Shown here in pieces: positions 1 to 9,000 of a stretch of DNA of 64,000 nucleotides. The notes beneath the pieces are model-generated. The model ran no database searches and was not told the DNA's origin. It was given only the letters and a program-made list of their open reading frames with translations. Position 1 is the first letter of the stretch; each line of letters begins with the position of its first letter. A program made the translations under genes and the position numbers. The DNA is from Pontibacter pamirensis (GTDB lineage Bacteria > Bacteroidota > Bacteroidia > Cytophagales > Hymenobacteraceae): contig NZ_ML974109.1 of assembly GCF_010015475.1 (NCBI RefSeq), forward strand, positions 1 to 64,000. Reading direction: 5' to 3'.

Positions 1-64
1 AGGACTGCAGCTGCTCGAGCAACTCCTCCTTGCCTTCTAATAATCCTTCTACACTTACCTCCAT
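1..64 (-). CDS. 5' end of an unidentified gene, cut by the window edge
   Basis: A minus-strand ATG at 62-64 opens a frame that stays open to the window edge and reads MEVSVEGLLEGKEELLEQLQ. It would follow the argE-like gene in the same direction after a 130-bp gap. Only 21 codons are visible and I do not recognise the protein; the acidic, leucine-rich start suggests a helical N-terminus. It does not look like the usual start of argininosuccinate lyase, the arginine gene still missing from this cluster. Confidence 0.4.
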   Translation of the reverse strand, partial: MEVSVEGLLEGKEELLEQLQS

Positions 65-66
65 CC

Positions 67-96
67 TGCAAAGCTACAGCTACTTATAGCTTTGCA
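67..96. promoter_or_regulatory. 9-bp inverted repeat downstream of argE-like gene
   Basis: TGCAAAGCT at 67-75 is repeated inverted as AGCTTTGCA at 88-96 with a 12-base loop. It sits just upstream of the next minus-strand start. There is no T-run after it, so it could be an operator or an mRNA hairpin rather than a terminator. Confidence 0.3.
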
Positions 97-194
97 CAAC
101 TCCTTAGCCTGACGGCTATGGTCAAAACACGCAGCAAGTGCGAGTGTTGTTAGGTTAGTTCATTTATCGAATCAAAGACAGAACTGCTTTTATT

Positions 195-1262
195 TTAAAC
201 CACCTGCTCCAGCAGCTCTATATATAGCTTAATTCCCTCCTCTATTTCTGACACATAAATAAATTCATCAGCCATGTGAGAGCGGCCGGAAAATCCTGGG
301 CCCAATTTGAGGGAAGGAACAGATAGCAGCGCCTGGTCTGAGGTCGTGGGAGAACCATAAGTCTGGCGGCCCATCCGAATGCCAGCCTGCACCAAAGGAT
401 GCACTAAAGGTATAGAAGAAGGTTTCAGACGCATGGAACGGGGTTTTACTTCCGCTTTTACATGCTGCTCTATTACCTCCATCACTTCCTCCATAGTATA
501 AGCATCCGTTAAACGAACATCTACGGTAAAATGACAGCTGTCTGGTACCACGTTATGCTGCGTTCCTGCCTGCACCATCGTCACGCTCATCTTTACAGGA
601 CCTAGGTACTCAGACTCCTTCTGGAATTTATACTGCTGAAACCACTGTATATCCGGCAGTGCTTCGTATATCGCATTGAGTCCTTCTTCCCGGGCTGCAT
701 GGCCTGCCTTGCCTTTCGCCTCACAATCCAGCACCAGCAGGCCTTTTTCCGCTATGGCAAGTTGCATTTCGGTAGGTTCGCCTACAATGGCGGCCTCTAA
801 GGTTCCCAACTGCGGCAAAATCAGCTCTATACCATTTCTGCCGGAGATTTCTTCCTCCGCTGTCGCTGCTAATACAAGATTATACTTTAGGTCCTTTCTT
901 TCATAGAAATGCATGAAAGCAGCAATAAGCGAGACAAGGCATCCACCGGCGTCGTTACTGCCAAGTCCAAACAACTTATCTTCTTCTATCGCAGCCTCAA
1001 AAGGATTTCGCGTCCAGCTGGGATTCGGCTTTACCGTGTCGTGGTGCGAGTTTAGCAGGATAGTGGGTCTTGAAGCATCATAGTATTTGTTAAATGCCCA
1101 CACATTGTGCTGCTCCCGGTAAATGCTTACCCTATGCTCTTCCAGGAAATGCGCAATGATAGCTGCTGTGTTGCTTTCTTCTTTGCTGAAGGATTGGGTT
1201 TGAATCAATTGTTTCAGCAGTTCAACAGCTTCTTCGTAGAGTTTACGGGGCGTCATTAACAA
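195..1262 (-). CDS. argE: M20-family deacylase of arginine biosynthesis (ArgE-like)
   Basis: A 355-residue M20 metallopeptidase. The zinc-site motifs are visible: SHHDTV at 72-77, GSNDAGG at 101-107, the catalytic AEEE at 135-138, EPTE near 162-165, and GRSHMADEF near the C-terminus. It is the last arginine gene of the operon on the minus strand, 11 bases after proC. In Bacteroidota that use an N-acylornithine carbamoyltransferase, the deacylase releases citrulline from N-acyl-citrulline rather than ornithine from N-acetylornithine, and I infer that role here from argF'. Length is typical of the short Bacteroidota/Xanthomonas ArgE group. The start could be Met1 or Met3. Confidence 0.88.
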   Translation of the reverse strand: MLMTPRKLYEEAVELLKQLIQTQSFSKEESNTAAIIAHFLEEHRVSIYREQHNVWAFNKYYDASRPTILLNSHHDTVKPNPSWTRNPFEAAIEEDKLFGLGSNDAGGCLVSLIAAFMHFYERKDLKYNLVLAATAEEEISGRNGIELILPQLGTLEAAIVGEPTEMQLAIAEKGLLVLDCEAKGKAGHAAREEGLNAIYEALPDIQWFQQYKFQKESEYLGPVKMSVTMVQAGTQHNVVPDSCHFTVDVRLTDAYTMEEVMEVIEQHVKAEVKPRSMRLKPSSIPLVHPLVQAGIRMGRQTYGSPTTSDQALLSVPSLKLGPGFSGRSHMADEFIYVSEIEEGIKLYIELLEQVV

Positions 1263-1273
1263 GGTACTTTTAT

Positions 1274-2098
1274 TTATTTTTCTTTATGATAAAGCTGTTC
1301 GGCTTTCTGAGAGGAAGTTTTGATACCTTTTATTAAAGCGGAACTGAAACCGTTATGCTCCATTTCGTTTAAACCGGCAATTGTGCAGCCTTTCGGAGAC
1401 GTTACTTTGTCTATCTCGTTCTCAGGGTGGCTTTGGAAATGCAGCAGCAGAGAGGCGGCCCCTTTTGCTGTCTGGGCAGCCATACGCAGCGCATCTGCCG
1501 CATGAAATCCGATTTCAGTGCCTCCTTGAGTGGCAGCCCGGATAGAGCGCAGGAAAAAGGCAATGCCACAGGCACAAAGGGCTGTAGCCGAGGTCATCAG
1601 CTCTTCCTCTATCTCCACCGTATCTCCCACCGCATCGAAAATATCCCTCACCAGGTTCAGGTTTTCTTCAGAAGCTTTGTTGCCAGCAATGCAAGTCATG
1701 GATTCGCGTATGGCAATAGCGGTATTCGGCATGGCACGAATTACCTGCAGCCCCATTTTTCCTACCCGCTCCACAATGTCTGTTACCATCACCCCGGTCA
1801 CAATAGAAATAAAGAGGTGGCGCTGCACATCCACCTTCTCAGCCACGGAGTCTAACACAAAATCAAGCTGCTGCGGCAACATGCTCAGGATGATAATGTC
1901 GGCCTCTTCCACCGCACGTGCATTGTCGCTGGTTATCAGGTACCCTTCTTTTTCTAGGCTTTCAAGCGCCCGCAGGTTCCGGCGGGTCAGGGTGATGGCC
2001 GTAGGTTTGTATTTACCGGATGCCACCATGCCTTTGGCCAGCGCAATTCCCATATTGCCTCCGCCAAGTATGGCTACTTTTTTTACTTCTAAACTCAT
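1274..2098 (-). CDS. proC: pyrroline-5-carboxylate reductase
   Basis: A 274-residue P5C reductase, which makes proline from pyrroline-5-carboxylate using NAD(P)H. The N-terminal Rossmann motif GGGNMG is at 12-17, and the family C-terminal signature (VTSPKGCTIAGLNEME) precedes the end. It lies between argB and the argE-like gene with short spacers (45 and 11 bases), so it is co-transcribed with arginine synthesis. That placement links the two glutamate-derived amino acid pathways. Length fits the family and nothing is missing. Confidence 0.92.
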   Translation of the reverse strand: MSLEVKKVAILGGGNMGIALAKGMVASGKYKPTAITLTRRNLRALESLEKEGYLITSDNARAVEEADIIILSMLPQQLDFVLDSVAEKVDVQRHLFISIVTGVMVTDIVERVGKMGLQVIRAMPNTAIAIRESMTCIAGNKASEENLNLVRDIFDAVGDTVEIEEELMTSATALCACGIAFFLRSIRAATQGGTEIGFHAADALRMAAQTAKGAASLLLHFQSHPENEIDKVTSPKGCTIAGLNEMEHNGFSSALIKGIKTSSQKAEQLYHKEK

Positions 2099-2143
2099 GA
2101 TAATCTCTTTAAGGATGCATTAGGGACTATACCCTTACTAAAG

Positions 2144-2938
2144 CTATAGCGTAAGCAGTGTTCCTGCCTTTCCGCCTGCTACAATATCATTAATTTCGGC
2201 AGCATCTCCAATCTGCACGGCTTTTACTCCCTGGCCCAGTGCAGCGAAGGCATTATCCAGTTTAGGTATCATTCCCTCTGAAACCACGCCTGTGTCTTTC
2301 AGCTCTTGAAATGTTGCCTGATTTATATGTGAAATCACAGATGTATCGTCGGTGGGATCCTGCAACACCCCCTTTTTCTCAAAACAGTACGTCAACTTCA
2401 CCTGGTACAGCGGAGCCAAAGCGGTTGCCAAAACAGAGGCAATGGTATCAGCATTGGTATTTAAAAGGCTGCCATCCCCATCATGCGTTAAAGGCGCAAA
2501 GACAGGCGTTACATCTAAGGTTAACAGCCCATGCAGTACCTCCACATTAATGCTTCTGTTGCCAGCCACATCACCTGCAAAGCCGTAATCCACCTCCCGC
2601 ACAGGCCTTTTAGAGGCGAGTATGGTATTGGCATCAGCACCCGTCAAGCCTATAGCGTTACAGCTAAATGCCTGCAGCTGCGCTACTACCTGCTTATTAA
2701 TCAGTCCGCCATAAACCATCGTCACCAGTTCCAGGGTCTCTGCATCCGTTATCCGGCGGCCCTCCATATACTTAGGTATGATACCAAGCCGCTGGCCAAT
2801 GGTAGAGGCAATTTTCCCGCCACCGTGCACTAGTATTTTAGCACCCGGAAACGATGCAAAATCGCTTAGGAAGCGCTGCAGGTGCGTCGGTTTGTCCAGT
2901 ATGTTGCCACCAATCTTGATGATGTTTAGCTCTTGCAT
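2144..2938 (-). CDS. argB: N-acylglutamate kinase
   Basis: A 264-residue amino-acid kinase that phosphorylates N-acetyl- (or N-succinyl-) glutamate, the second step of arginine synthesis. The phosphate-binding loop KIGGN is at 8-12, HGGGK at 38-42 and a conserved VAGGKAGT-type end is present. It is transcribed after argF' with a 72-base gap. Since the carbamoyltransferase here looks succinyl-type, the true substrate may be N-succinylglutamate; the sequence alone cannot decide this. Confidence 0.93.
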   Translation of the reverse strand: MQELNIIKIGGNILDKPTHLQRFLSDFASFPGAKILVHGGGKIASTIGQRLGIIPKYMEGRRITDAETLELVTMVYGGLINKQVVAQLQAFSCNAIGLTGADANTILASKRPVREVDYGFAGDVAGNRSINVEVLHGLLTLDVTPVFAPLTHDGDGSLLNTNADTIASVLATALAPLYQVKLTYCFEKKGVLQDPTDDTSVISHINQATFQELKDTGVVSEGMIPKLDNAFAALGQGVKAVQIGDAAEINDIVAGGKAGTLLTL

Positions 2939-3010
2939 AGGTTATTACTTAGAAGCTTGCCAGAAAGCTCACTTGTCTTGTAACAAGTGAGGTCTGTGCG
3001 GCTATCATTG

Positions 3011-3964
3011 TTAATTTAATCCTTCCAGGAGCCGCTTCAGTACGGTCTGCGCAGCGTAGGTGCGGTTGTTTGCCTGCTCAAGCACCAGGGAGTTTGGCCC
3101 GTCCAGTATTTCATCGCTGAGCTCCACGTTGCGGCGCACCGGCAGGCAGTGCATCACTTTCGCGTTGTTGGTTCCTTTCAGCTTTTCGTTTGTCATCATC
3201 CAACCTTCGCCATCCGTCAGCACTTTGCCATATTCAGTGTAGCTCGACCAGTTTTTAACGTATACGAAATCGGCATCCTGCAGCGCTTCCTGCTGGTTGG
3301 TCGTTACCTGCGCATTTCTTGTAAATTCATCTGCCAGTTCATACCCCTCAGGGTGCGTAATTACCAGGTCTACATCTGCCTGTCCCATCCATTCGGCAAA
3401 AGAGTTAGCCACGCACTGTGGGATTGCTTTCACATGCGGTGCCCAAGTCAGGACAACTTTGGGGCGTTTGCCTGCCGGTGTGTTTTCTGTGATGGTCAGC
3501 AAATCGGCAAAGCTTTGCAGCGGGTGGCGCGTGGCGGACTCAAGGCTCACGACCGGCACTTTGCAGTAAGAAATGAACTTATGCAGCAGGTCTTCATTGT
3601 AATCCTCCTCCCGGCTCTGCAGCTTTGGGAAAGAACGGATGCCGATGATGTCGCAGTACTGCCCCATCACAGCCGCTGCATCTTTTATATGTTCCACCGT
3701 GCTGCCGTTCATGATGGCCCCATCCTGCGTCTCCAGCGCCCAGCCTTCTTTGTCAAGGTTCATTACCATCACGTTCATGCCCAGGTTGGCACCAGCTATC
3801 TGAGTGCTCATGCGGGTGCGCAGGCTTGGGTTGAGAAAGAGCAGGCCCAGCGTTCTGTTCTGTCCCAACTCTTTATCTTGATATGGATTTTGCTTCAGTT
3901 GCTGTGCTTCTTTTACCAAATCTTTTAAATCGGCTACATCCTGCACAGAAGTAAATTTTTTCAT
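3011..3964 (-). CDS. argF': N-acylornithine carbamoyltransferase (succinyl/acetyl type)
   Basis: A 317-residue member of the carbamoyltransferase family, in the acylated-ornithine branch found in Bacteroidota and Xanthomonas. The carbamoyl-phosphate motif SLRTRMST is at 47-54, a tryptophan-containing loop EGWALETQDG follows at 73-82, and HCLPVRRN lies near the C-terminus. The position that separates acetyl- from succinyl-ornithine enzymes (Glu in the Xanthomonas enzyme, Pro90 in Bacteroides fragilis) is Val90 here (GSTVEH). The start codon overlaps the argD stop by one base, so the two genes are translationally coupled. The product would be N-acyl-citrulline. Confidence 0.92.
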   Translation of the reverse strand: MKKFTSVQDVADLKDLVKEAQQLKQNPYQDKELGQNRTLGLLFLNPSLRTRMSTQIAGANLGMNVMVMNLDKEGWALETQDGAIMNGSTVEHIKDAAAVMGQYCDIIGIRSFPKLQSREEDYNEDLLHKFISYCKVPVVSLESATRHPLQSFADLLTITENTPAGKRPKVVLTWAPHVKAIPQCVANSFAEWMGQADVDLVITHPEGYELADEFTRNAQVTTNQQEALQDADFVYVKNWSSYTEYGKVLTDGEGWMMTNEKLKGTNNAKVMHCLPVRRNVELSDEILDGPNSLVLEQANNRTYAAQTVLKRLLEGLN

Positions 3965-5118
3965 TAATTAGCTTGTATGGTAGAAGTGTGAAGAACGGAT
4001 TCAAAAGCAGACAGGAAAGTGTCTACCTCACGGGCGCCGATGCACAAAGGCGGCAGGAGGCGCAATGTGTTTTTGTCTGAGGACGAACCGGTGAAAATGC
4101 CGTGCTCGGTCAGCAGTTGCTTCCGGATGGGTGCGCAAGGTTCCTCTAACTCCACTCCAATCATCAAGCCTTCTCCGCGCACTTCCCGCACACCCGGAAA
4201 CTGACGCAGGGCTTCATTCAACCTTTTACCGATGTGCTGCGCGTTTTCCAGCAGGTTCTCCTCCTCTATTACTTCTAGCACCGCTAGTGCAGCCACACAA
4301 GCCAGGTAATTCCCGCCAAAGGTAGTGCCCAGAAGGCCATGCTTCGCTTCTATTTTAGGGTGAATGAGTACACCCGCCACCGGAAAGCCATTTCCCATTC
4401 CCTTGGCAACGGTTATTAAATCAGGTTTTACGTCTGTATACTGGTGCGCAAAGAACTTGCCGGTGCGGCCGTATCCTGTCTGTACCTCATCCAGAATCAA
4501 CAACGCTCCTACGCGCTCACAGCCAGCGGCAACTTCCTTCAGAAAGGCTCCTTCCGGTGCATGTACACCACCTACTCCCTGTATACCCTCTACAATCACA
4601 GCAGCCAGTTCCGGCCCATGCACTTTGAGTGCATAGTTGAAGGCTTCTGTGTCATTTAAAGGAACAAATACGACGTTTTCCGATTCGTTGATAGGCGCCT
4701 GTATGGCAGGGTTATCTGTTACAGCCACGGCAGCAGAGGTACGGCCATGGAAAGCACCTTTAAACGCCAGCACCTTTCTACGACCTGTATGGAAAGAGGC
4801 CAGCTTCAGGGCATTTTCATTTGCCTCAGCACCGGAACTGCACAGAAACAGGTTATAGTCCTCGTAGCCACTCAGCTTTCCTAACTTTTCTGCCAGCTCC
4901 TGCTGAAGGGGCATTTGCACAGAGTTTGAATAAAAACCGATGTTGTACAGTTGGCGTGCCATGCGCTTTACATAATGCGGATGGCTGTGGCCGATGGAGA
5001 TAACTGCGTGGCCGCCATAAAGGTCGAGGTAGCGTCTGCCATGCTCGTCCCAAAGGTAGGCGCCTTGTGCTTTTACAGGTGTAATATCGAAGAGCGGATA
5101 AACGTCGAATAAATTCAT
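3964..5118 (-). CDS. argD: N-acylornithine aminotransferase
   Basis: A 384-residue class III PLP aminotransferase converting N-acylglutamate semialdehyde to N-acylornithine. SSGAEAN at 94-100 binds the cofactor phosphate, D210-E211 lie in LILDEVQTGYGRTG, and the Schiff-base lysine is K239 in VAKGMGNGFP. It sits between argC (96-base gap) and argF' (one-base overlap). Length and motifs are complete. Some ArgD enzymes also act in lysine synthesis, which cannot be judged here. Confidence 0.93.
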   Translation of the reverse strand: MNLFDVYPLFDITPVKAQGAYLWDEHGRRYLDLYGGHAVISIGHSHPHYVKRMARQLYNIGFYSNSVQMPLQQELAEKLGKLSGYEDYNLFLCSSGAEANENALKLASFHTGRRKVLAFKGAFHGRTSAAVAVTDNPAIQAPINESENVVFVPLNDTEAFNYALKVHGPELAAVIVEGIQGVGGVHAPEGAFLKEVAAGCERVGALLILDEVQTGYGRTGKFFAHQYTDVKPDLITVAKGMGNGFPVAGVLIHPKIEAKHGLLGTTFGGNYLACVAALAVLEVIEEENLLENAQHIGKRLNEALRQFPGVREVRGEGLMIGVELEEPCAPIRKQLLTEHGIFTGSSSDKNTLRLLPPLCIGAREVDTFLSAFESVLHTSTIQAN

Positions 5119-5214
5119 ATAAATGAAGTTAGAGGTAAGAGGTTAAACAATAAAGGAAGTACTTGATGTACATGGCTTGTGTCGTTATTTGTTAATCATT
5201 ACTTATTATTCAAT

Positions 5215-6222
5215 TTAAAAAGCAGAAGCTTTTAAGTTGAGCCCTGTCCTTTCATTCATGCCGAACAGCAGGTTCATATTTTGAACTGCCTGGCCCGAGG
5301 CTCCTTTCAGAAGATTGTCTATCATACTGGTGATGACCAGGTTCTCGCCTTGCTTCTCGATGTATAGCAGGCATTTGTTTGTATTCACCACTTGCTTCAG
5401 GTCTGGTGTAGTAGAGCTGATGCTAACAAATGGGTGCTCCTTATAGTAGGCTTCGTACAATGCTGTGGCTTCGCTCTGGCTCAGGCTGCTGCGCAGGTAG
5501 GAAGTGCACAGGATACCACGTGTAAACGGCCCCCTGTAAGGCACAAAGTTTATTTCAGACAATTCTCCTTCCTGCAGCCCTTGCAATGTTCGGCGTATCT
5601 CGTGCAGGTGCTGATGGTTCAGCACCTTATAGTTCGAGATGTTACTGCTACGCCAGCTGTAGTGCGAGGTGGCACTTAGGCTTTGGCCGGCACCAGTGCT
5701 ACCGGTAATGCCGCTTACATGTACTTCTTTTGTCAGTAGCTTTTCTGCAGCCAAAGGAAGCAGGGCCAGTTGCATAGCGGTGGCAAAGCAACCTGGATTT
5801 GCGATGTTATCCGCTTCCTTTATGGCATTTCGCTGTAGCTCAGGCAAGCCGTAAACAAAAGTGCGACCGGCACCACTAACAGTGGCTTCTGTTATACTTT
5901 CATTCCATCGGAAGTCCTGGCTCAGGTCTATAATTTTCATATGCTGCGGCAGGTCACTGGCTTCTACAAACTTTTTTGCTTCGCCATGCCCTACACAAAG
6001 AAACAGCACATCCACGTCCGGCTGAAGTTCATCTGTAAAGGAAAGCTCGGTGTCACCAAGTAAATCTTTATGCACCTCATACACGGGCTTGCCTGCCTGG
6101 CTGTTGCTGTGCACAAAAGCAAGCTGCACGTTCGGGTGGTGTACCAGGAGGCGAAGCAATTCTCCTCCTGTATAGCCTGCGCCGCCTACAATACCTGCTT
6201 TCACGCTTAATCCGTCGCCCAT
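5215..6222 (-). CDS. argC: N-acyl-gamma-glutamyl-phosphate reductase
   Basis: A 335-residue semialdehyde dehydrogenase-like enzyme. The NADP motif GGAGYTGGEL is at 13-22 and the catalytic cysteine is C145 in ANPGCFATA. The ATG at 6222 overlaps the end of argG by about 16 bases; a GTG at 6204, just past the argG stop, is an alternative start that would remove MGDGLS. Either way the genes are coupled. It supplies the semialdehyde for ArgD. Confidence 0.93.
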   Translation of the reverse strand: MGDGLSVKAGIVGGAGYTGGELLRLLVHHPNVQLAFVHSNSQAGKPVYEVHKDLLGDTELSFTDELQPDVDVLFLCVGHGEAKKFVEASDLPQHMKIIDLSQDFRWNESITEATVSGAGRTFVYGLPELQRNAIKEADNIANPGCFATAMQLALLPLAAEKLLTKEVHVSGITGSTGAGQSLSATSHYSWRSSNISNYKVLNHQHLHEIRRTLQGLQEGELSEINFVPYRGPFTRGILCTSYLRSSLSQSEATALYEAYYKEHPFVSISSTTPDLKQVVNTNKCLLYIEKQGENLVITSMIDNLLKGASGQAVQNMNLLFGMNERTGLNLKASAF

Positions 6223-7412
6223 GCCGCTTCGTTGTTGATGCTGTGATACATTTTACTCTGGTTGCCGAAAATTTTTGCAAATCCTTTTACATCGTCCGAT
6301 GTCCAGGCGCGGTTCATTTCGCCATAGGTGCCGAACTTGTTGCTCATCAAATCATGCACACTCTCGATGCCTTCTACCTGGAAGCGGTAAGGCGCCAGCA
6401 GCACATGCACCTTGCCCGTCACGTTTTGCTGCGTGCTCTCCAGGAAAGCCTCAATGTCGCGCATGGTCGGGTCCAGCAGCTGCCCCTCGTGCAGCCAGTT
6501 GCCATACCATACCGACAGCTGGTCTTTCCAGTAAAGCTGCCATTTCGTGAGCACGTGTTTTTCCAGGGTATGGTGTGCTTTGATGATAACCATCGGAGCA
6601 GCAGCCTCGAAACCTACACGTCCCTTGATGCCTATGATAGTGTCTCCCACATGTATGTCGCGGCCAATGGCGAATGGCGCAGCTAACTCCTGCAGGTGCT
6701 GGATAGCCTGCACCGGGTGCTCAAACGTGTGGTCATTTACGCCAGTCAGTTCACCTTTTGTAAAGTGCAGCGTCACACGCTCCGGCTCCTGCTTGCTGAG
6801 TGGTGTCGGATAAGCTTCCTCTGGTAATGGCAGATGCGATGTCAGCGTTTCTTTCCCTCCCACTGAAGTTCCCCAGATACCTTTATTGATGGAATATTGC
6901 GCCTTTTTAAAGTCCATCTCCACGCCATGCTGCTTCAGGTACTCTATTTCCTCCTCGCGCGATAGCTTTTTGTCACGGATAGGCGTGATGATCTCTACCT
7001 CTGGTATAATGGCCTGAAAAATCATGTCGAAACGCACCTGGTCGTTTCCAGCGCCAGTGCTGCCATGGGCAACATAATCAGCGTCTATTGTTTTAGCATA
7101 GTTGGCGATGGCCAGCGCCTGCGTTACGCGCTCTGCACTCACCGACAGCGGATACACGTTGTTCTTGAGCACATTTCCGAAAACCAGGAAGCGGATACAG
7201 CTGTTATAGAAGTTTTCTGTTTCATCCAGATGCGTGTGCTTCTTAGAGCCCATAGCGTAAGCGCGACGCTTAATATCTTCCAGCTCATCCGCAGAAAAAC
7301 CACCGGTGTCTACAATGGCTGTGTATACTTCCAGGCCCAGTTCCTGGGCAAGGTAGATGGCACAATAAGAGGTATCCAATCCGCCACTAAAGGCTAAAAC
7401 TACTTTTTTCAT
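6207..7412 (-). CDS. argG: argininosuccinate synthase
   Basis: A 401-residue ATP-dependent ligase joining citrulline and aspartate. The N-type ATP pyrophosphatase loop is FSGGLDTSY at 8-16, followed by the AHGSTGAGNDQVRF motif. It is the second gene of the operon, 29 bases after the GNAT gene, and overlaps argC. In an acylated pathway it uses the citrulline freed by the ArgE-like enzyme. The matching lyase gene argH is not in this window. Confidence 0.94.
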   Translation of the reverse strand: MKKVVLAFSGGLDTSYCAIYLAQELGLEVYTAIVDTGGFSADELEDIKRRAYAMGSKKHTHLDETENFYNSCIRFLVFGNVLKNNVYPLSVSAERVTQALAIANYAKTIDADYVAHGSTGAGNDQVRFDMIFQAIIPEVEIITPIRDKKLSREEEIEYLKQHGVEMDFKKAQYSINKGIWGTSVGGKETLTSHLPLPEEAYPTPLSKQEPERVTLHFTKGELTGVNDHTFEHPVQAIQHLQELAAPFAIGRDIHVGDTIIGIKGRVGFEAAAPMVIIKAHHTLEKHVLTKWQLYWKDQLSVWYGNWLHEGQLLDPTMRDIEAFLESTQQNVTGKVHVLLAPYRFQVEGIESVHDLMSNKFGTYGEMNRAWTSDDVKGFAKIFGNQSKMYHSINNEAAWATD

Positions 7413-7441
7413 TCTGTTTTCTTTTTCAGATTAAGGGTAAA

Positions 7442-8119
7442 TTAAGCTGCCGACACTTTACTGGCGTTCTCTGGTTGTTGGTTTGGACGCTGCCGATGAC
7501 GCATCCAACGCTCCTGTACGCTGTTAGCTTTTGGCTGTGGCTGCTTCTCTACTACTGGCAAAGCCATATAACTTTCTTCTTTTTCAGGATCATAAAGCAT
7601 GGCTGTGCAAAGGCAGTTCGTGCGGTTTTTACTCTGCAGAATCTCGAAGTTCACGCAGCTGCGGCAGCCCTTCCAGAATTCCTCATCATCCGTCAGTTCA
7701 GAAAACGTTACCGGTTTATATCCCAAACTGGAGTTAATGCGCATCACAGGCAAGGCGGTAGTTAATCCAAAGATCTTCGCGTCCGGATATTTGGTGCGCG
7801 ACAGTTCGAATATCTTCTTCTTGATCTGCCGGGCAAGGCCGCTCTTGCGCAATGTTGGCGATACTATCAGACCGGAGTTTGCAACATATTTACCATGTCC
7901 CCAGGTTTCGATATAGCAGAAACCGGCCCAGGTACCATCCGGGTGCAGCGCAATGACCGCTTTGCCTTCCTGCATTTTCTGTGCAATGTAATCTGGCGAA
8001 CGTTTGGCAATGCCTGTTCCCCTGGCTTTCGCCGATTCCTCCATTTCCTGGCATATCTGCAGTGCATGGACGATGTGTTGCTCTCCGGCAACGGTAACAA
8101 TGAACACTGATTGATTCAT
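7442..8119 (-). CDS. GNAT acyltransferase, probable ArgA-type first enzyme
   Basis: A 225-residue GNAT protein leading the arginine operon. Position and fold make it the best candidate for the N-acyl (acetyl or succinyl) glutamate synthase of the pathway, since no argJ or classical argA is seen. The acyl-CoA loop is near SPTLRKSGLARQIKK. A four-cysteine stretch (CRSC ... CLC) lies about residues 150-170 and might bind a metal. A Lys/Gln/Pro-rich tail follows. The role is inferred from context; direct homology to a characterised synthase cannot be shown by eye. Confidence 0.7.
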   Translation of the reverse strand: MNQSVFIVTVAGEQHIVHALQICQEMEESAKARGTGIAKRSPDYIAQKMQEGKAVIALHPDGTWAGFCYIETWGHGKYVANSGLIVSPTLRKSGLARQIKKKIFELSRTKYPDAKIFGLTTALPVMRINSSLGYKPVTFSELTDDEEFWKGCRSCVNFEILQSKNRTNCLCTAMLYDPEKEESYMALPVVEKQPQPKANSVQERWMRHRQRPNQQPENASKVSAA

Positions 8120-8697
8120 CTTTTTAGAAAATGATATAGCCCTGCTGTGGGAAGCACAGCGTAATTACAAAGTATAAAAAAAGAAAAAGTAGCTTTGGCC
8201 GGCATTCATTGATGAGCCTGGCGTCTTTAGCTATTCGGGAAGATTATTAGAAATATGACTACCACATAGGCAGTCGGTAAGCACGCCGGCCTAGGGCCTG
8301 TAGCGGACTATAGAGGTAGCTGTTATAGAAACTAGCCTTGTGGAAAGGATAGAAAAAGTCGCACGCTTCGTGTTTGAAGAGTGTTTTATCACTGATGATG
8401 ATAAAAGCGCCTTTTTTTGCATTGACTTAGTAAATCGTTTAAAATTGAGCACATTACCTTATACCCAAATGAACAATACAAATGTTTCATTTTAATTTTG
8501 ATATTTCAAAGTTTTGAACGCAAAATTTTGAAATTTAATGTAAATCATAGTTAATCTTAGCTAATACAGCAGGATTATGTACCTCCAAACTAGGAAATTT
8601 CACTTTAAGGTTTTGTTCAAATCAACTTTATGGGGCAAATGCGCTATCTTGCGAATTATTTGCTGCTCCTCTGCAGCCATAAACGTGCTTGCATTAC
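8120..8697. other. divergent intergenic region upstream of the arginine operon
   Basis: About 580 bases without a credible gene, between the minus-strand arginine operon and a plus-strand membrane protein. It must hold the operon promoter. The AT-rich run at 8150-8185, about 30-60 bases upstream of the GNAT start, resembles a TAnnTTTG box imperfectly on the minus strand. No convincing ARG-box or riboswitch is seen. Confidence 0.5.
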
Positions 8698-8994
8698 ATG
8701 AGAAAACTTTCCATTCGGGTTATCGCCGGAATCCTCTTTTCTGCTATAGGCATGGTATCTCTGTTTCTGACCCGTGAAGCACTGACAGCAGCCATCTGGT
8801 TGAGTTTTGGGAATGGCCTTATCCTGTCAGACCTGCGATTTTCAGCGACGGATGAAAAAGGAAACACTTATGTAAAGCCTGTTCCAAAGGCAAGATACTA
8901 TACTGCCATCTTTCTGATTGTTTTCGCCATACTGCTGCTGGCGCTCCAGATTTACCTGGATGTGCAGGATGCTGGAGCAAATGAAACAAATTAA
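8698..8994 (+). CDS. small membrane protein, unknown function
   Basis: A 98-residue protein with two hydrophobic segments, roughly residues 9-37 and 66-87, joined by a polar loop. ATG at 8698 is preferred over the upstream TTG at 8689. It stands alone, converging on the protease gene (6-base gap between stops). I do not recognise a family. Confidence 0.65.
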   Translation: MRKLSIRVIAGILFSAIGMVSLFLTREALTAAIWLSFGNGLILSDLRFSATDEKGNTYVKPVPKARYYTAIFLIVFAILLLALQIYLDVQDAGANETN

Positions 8995-9000
8995 CAAGCG

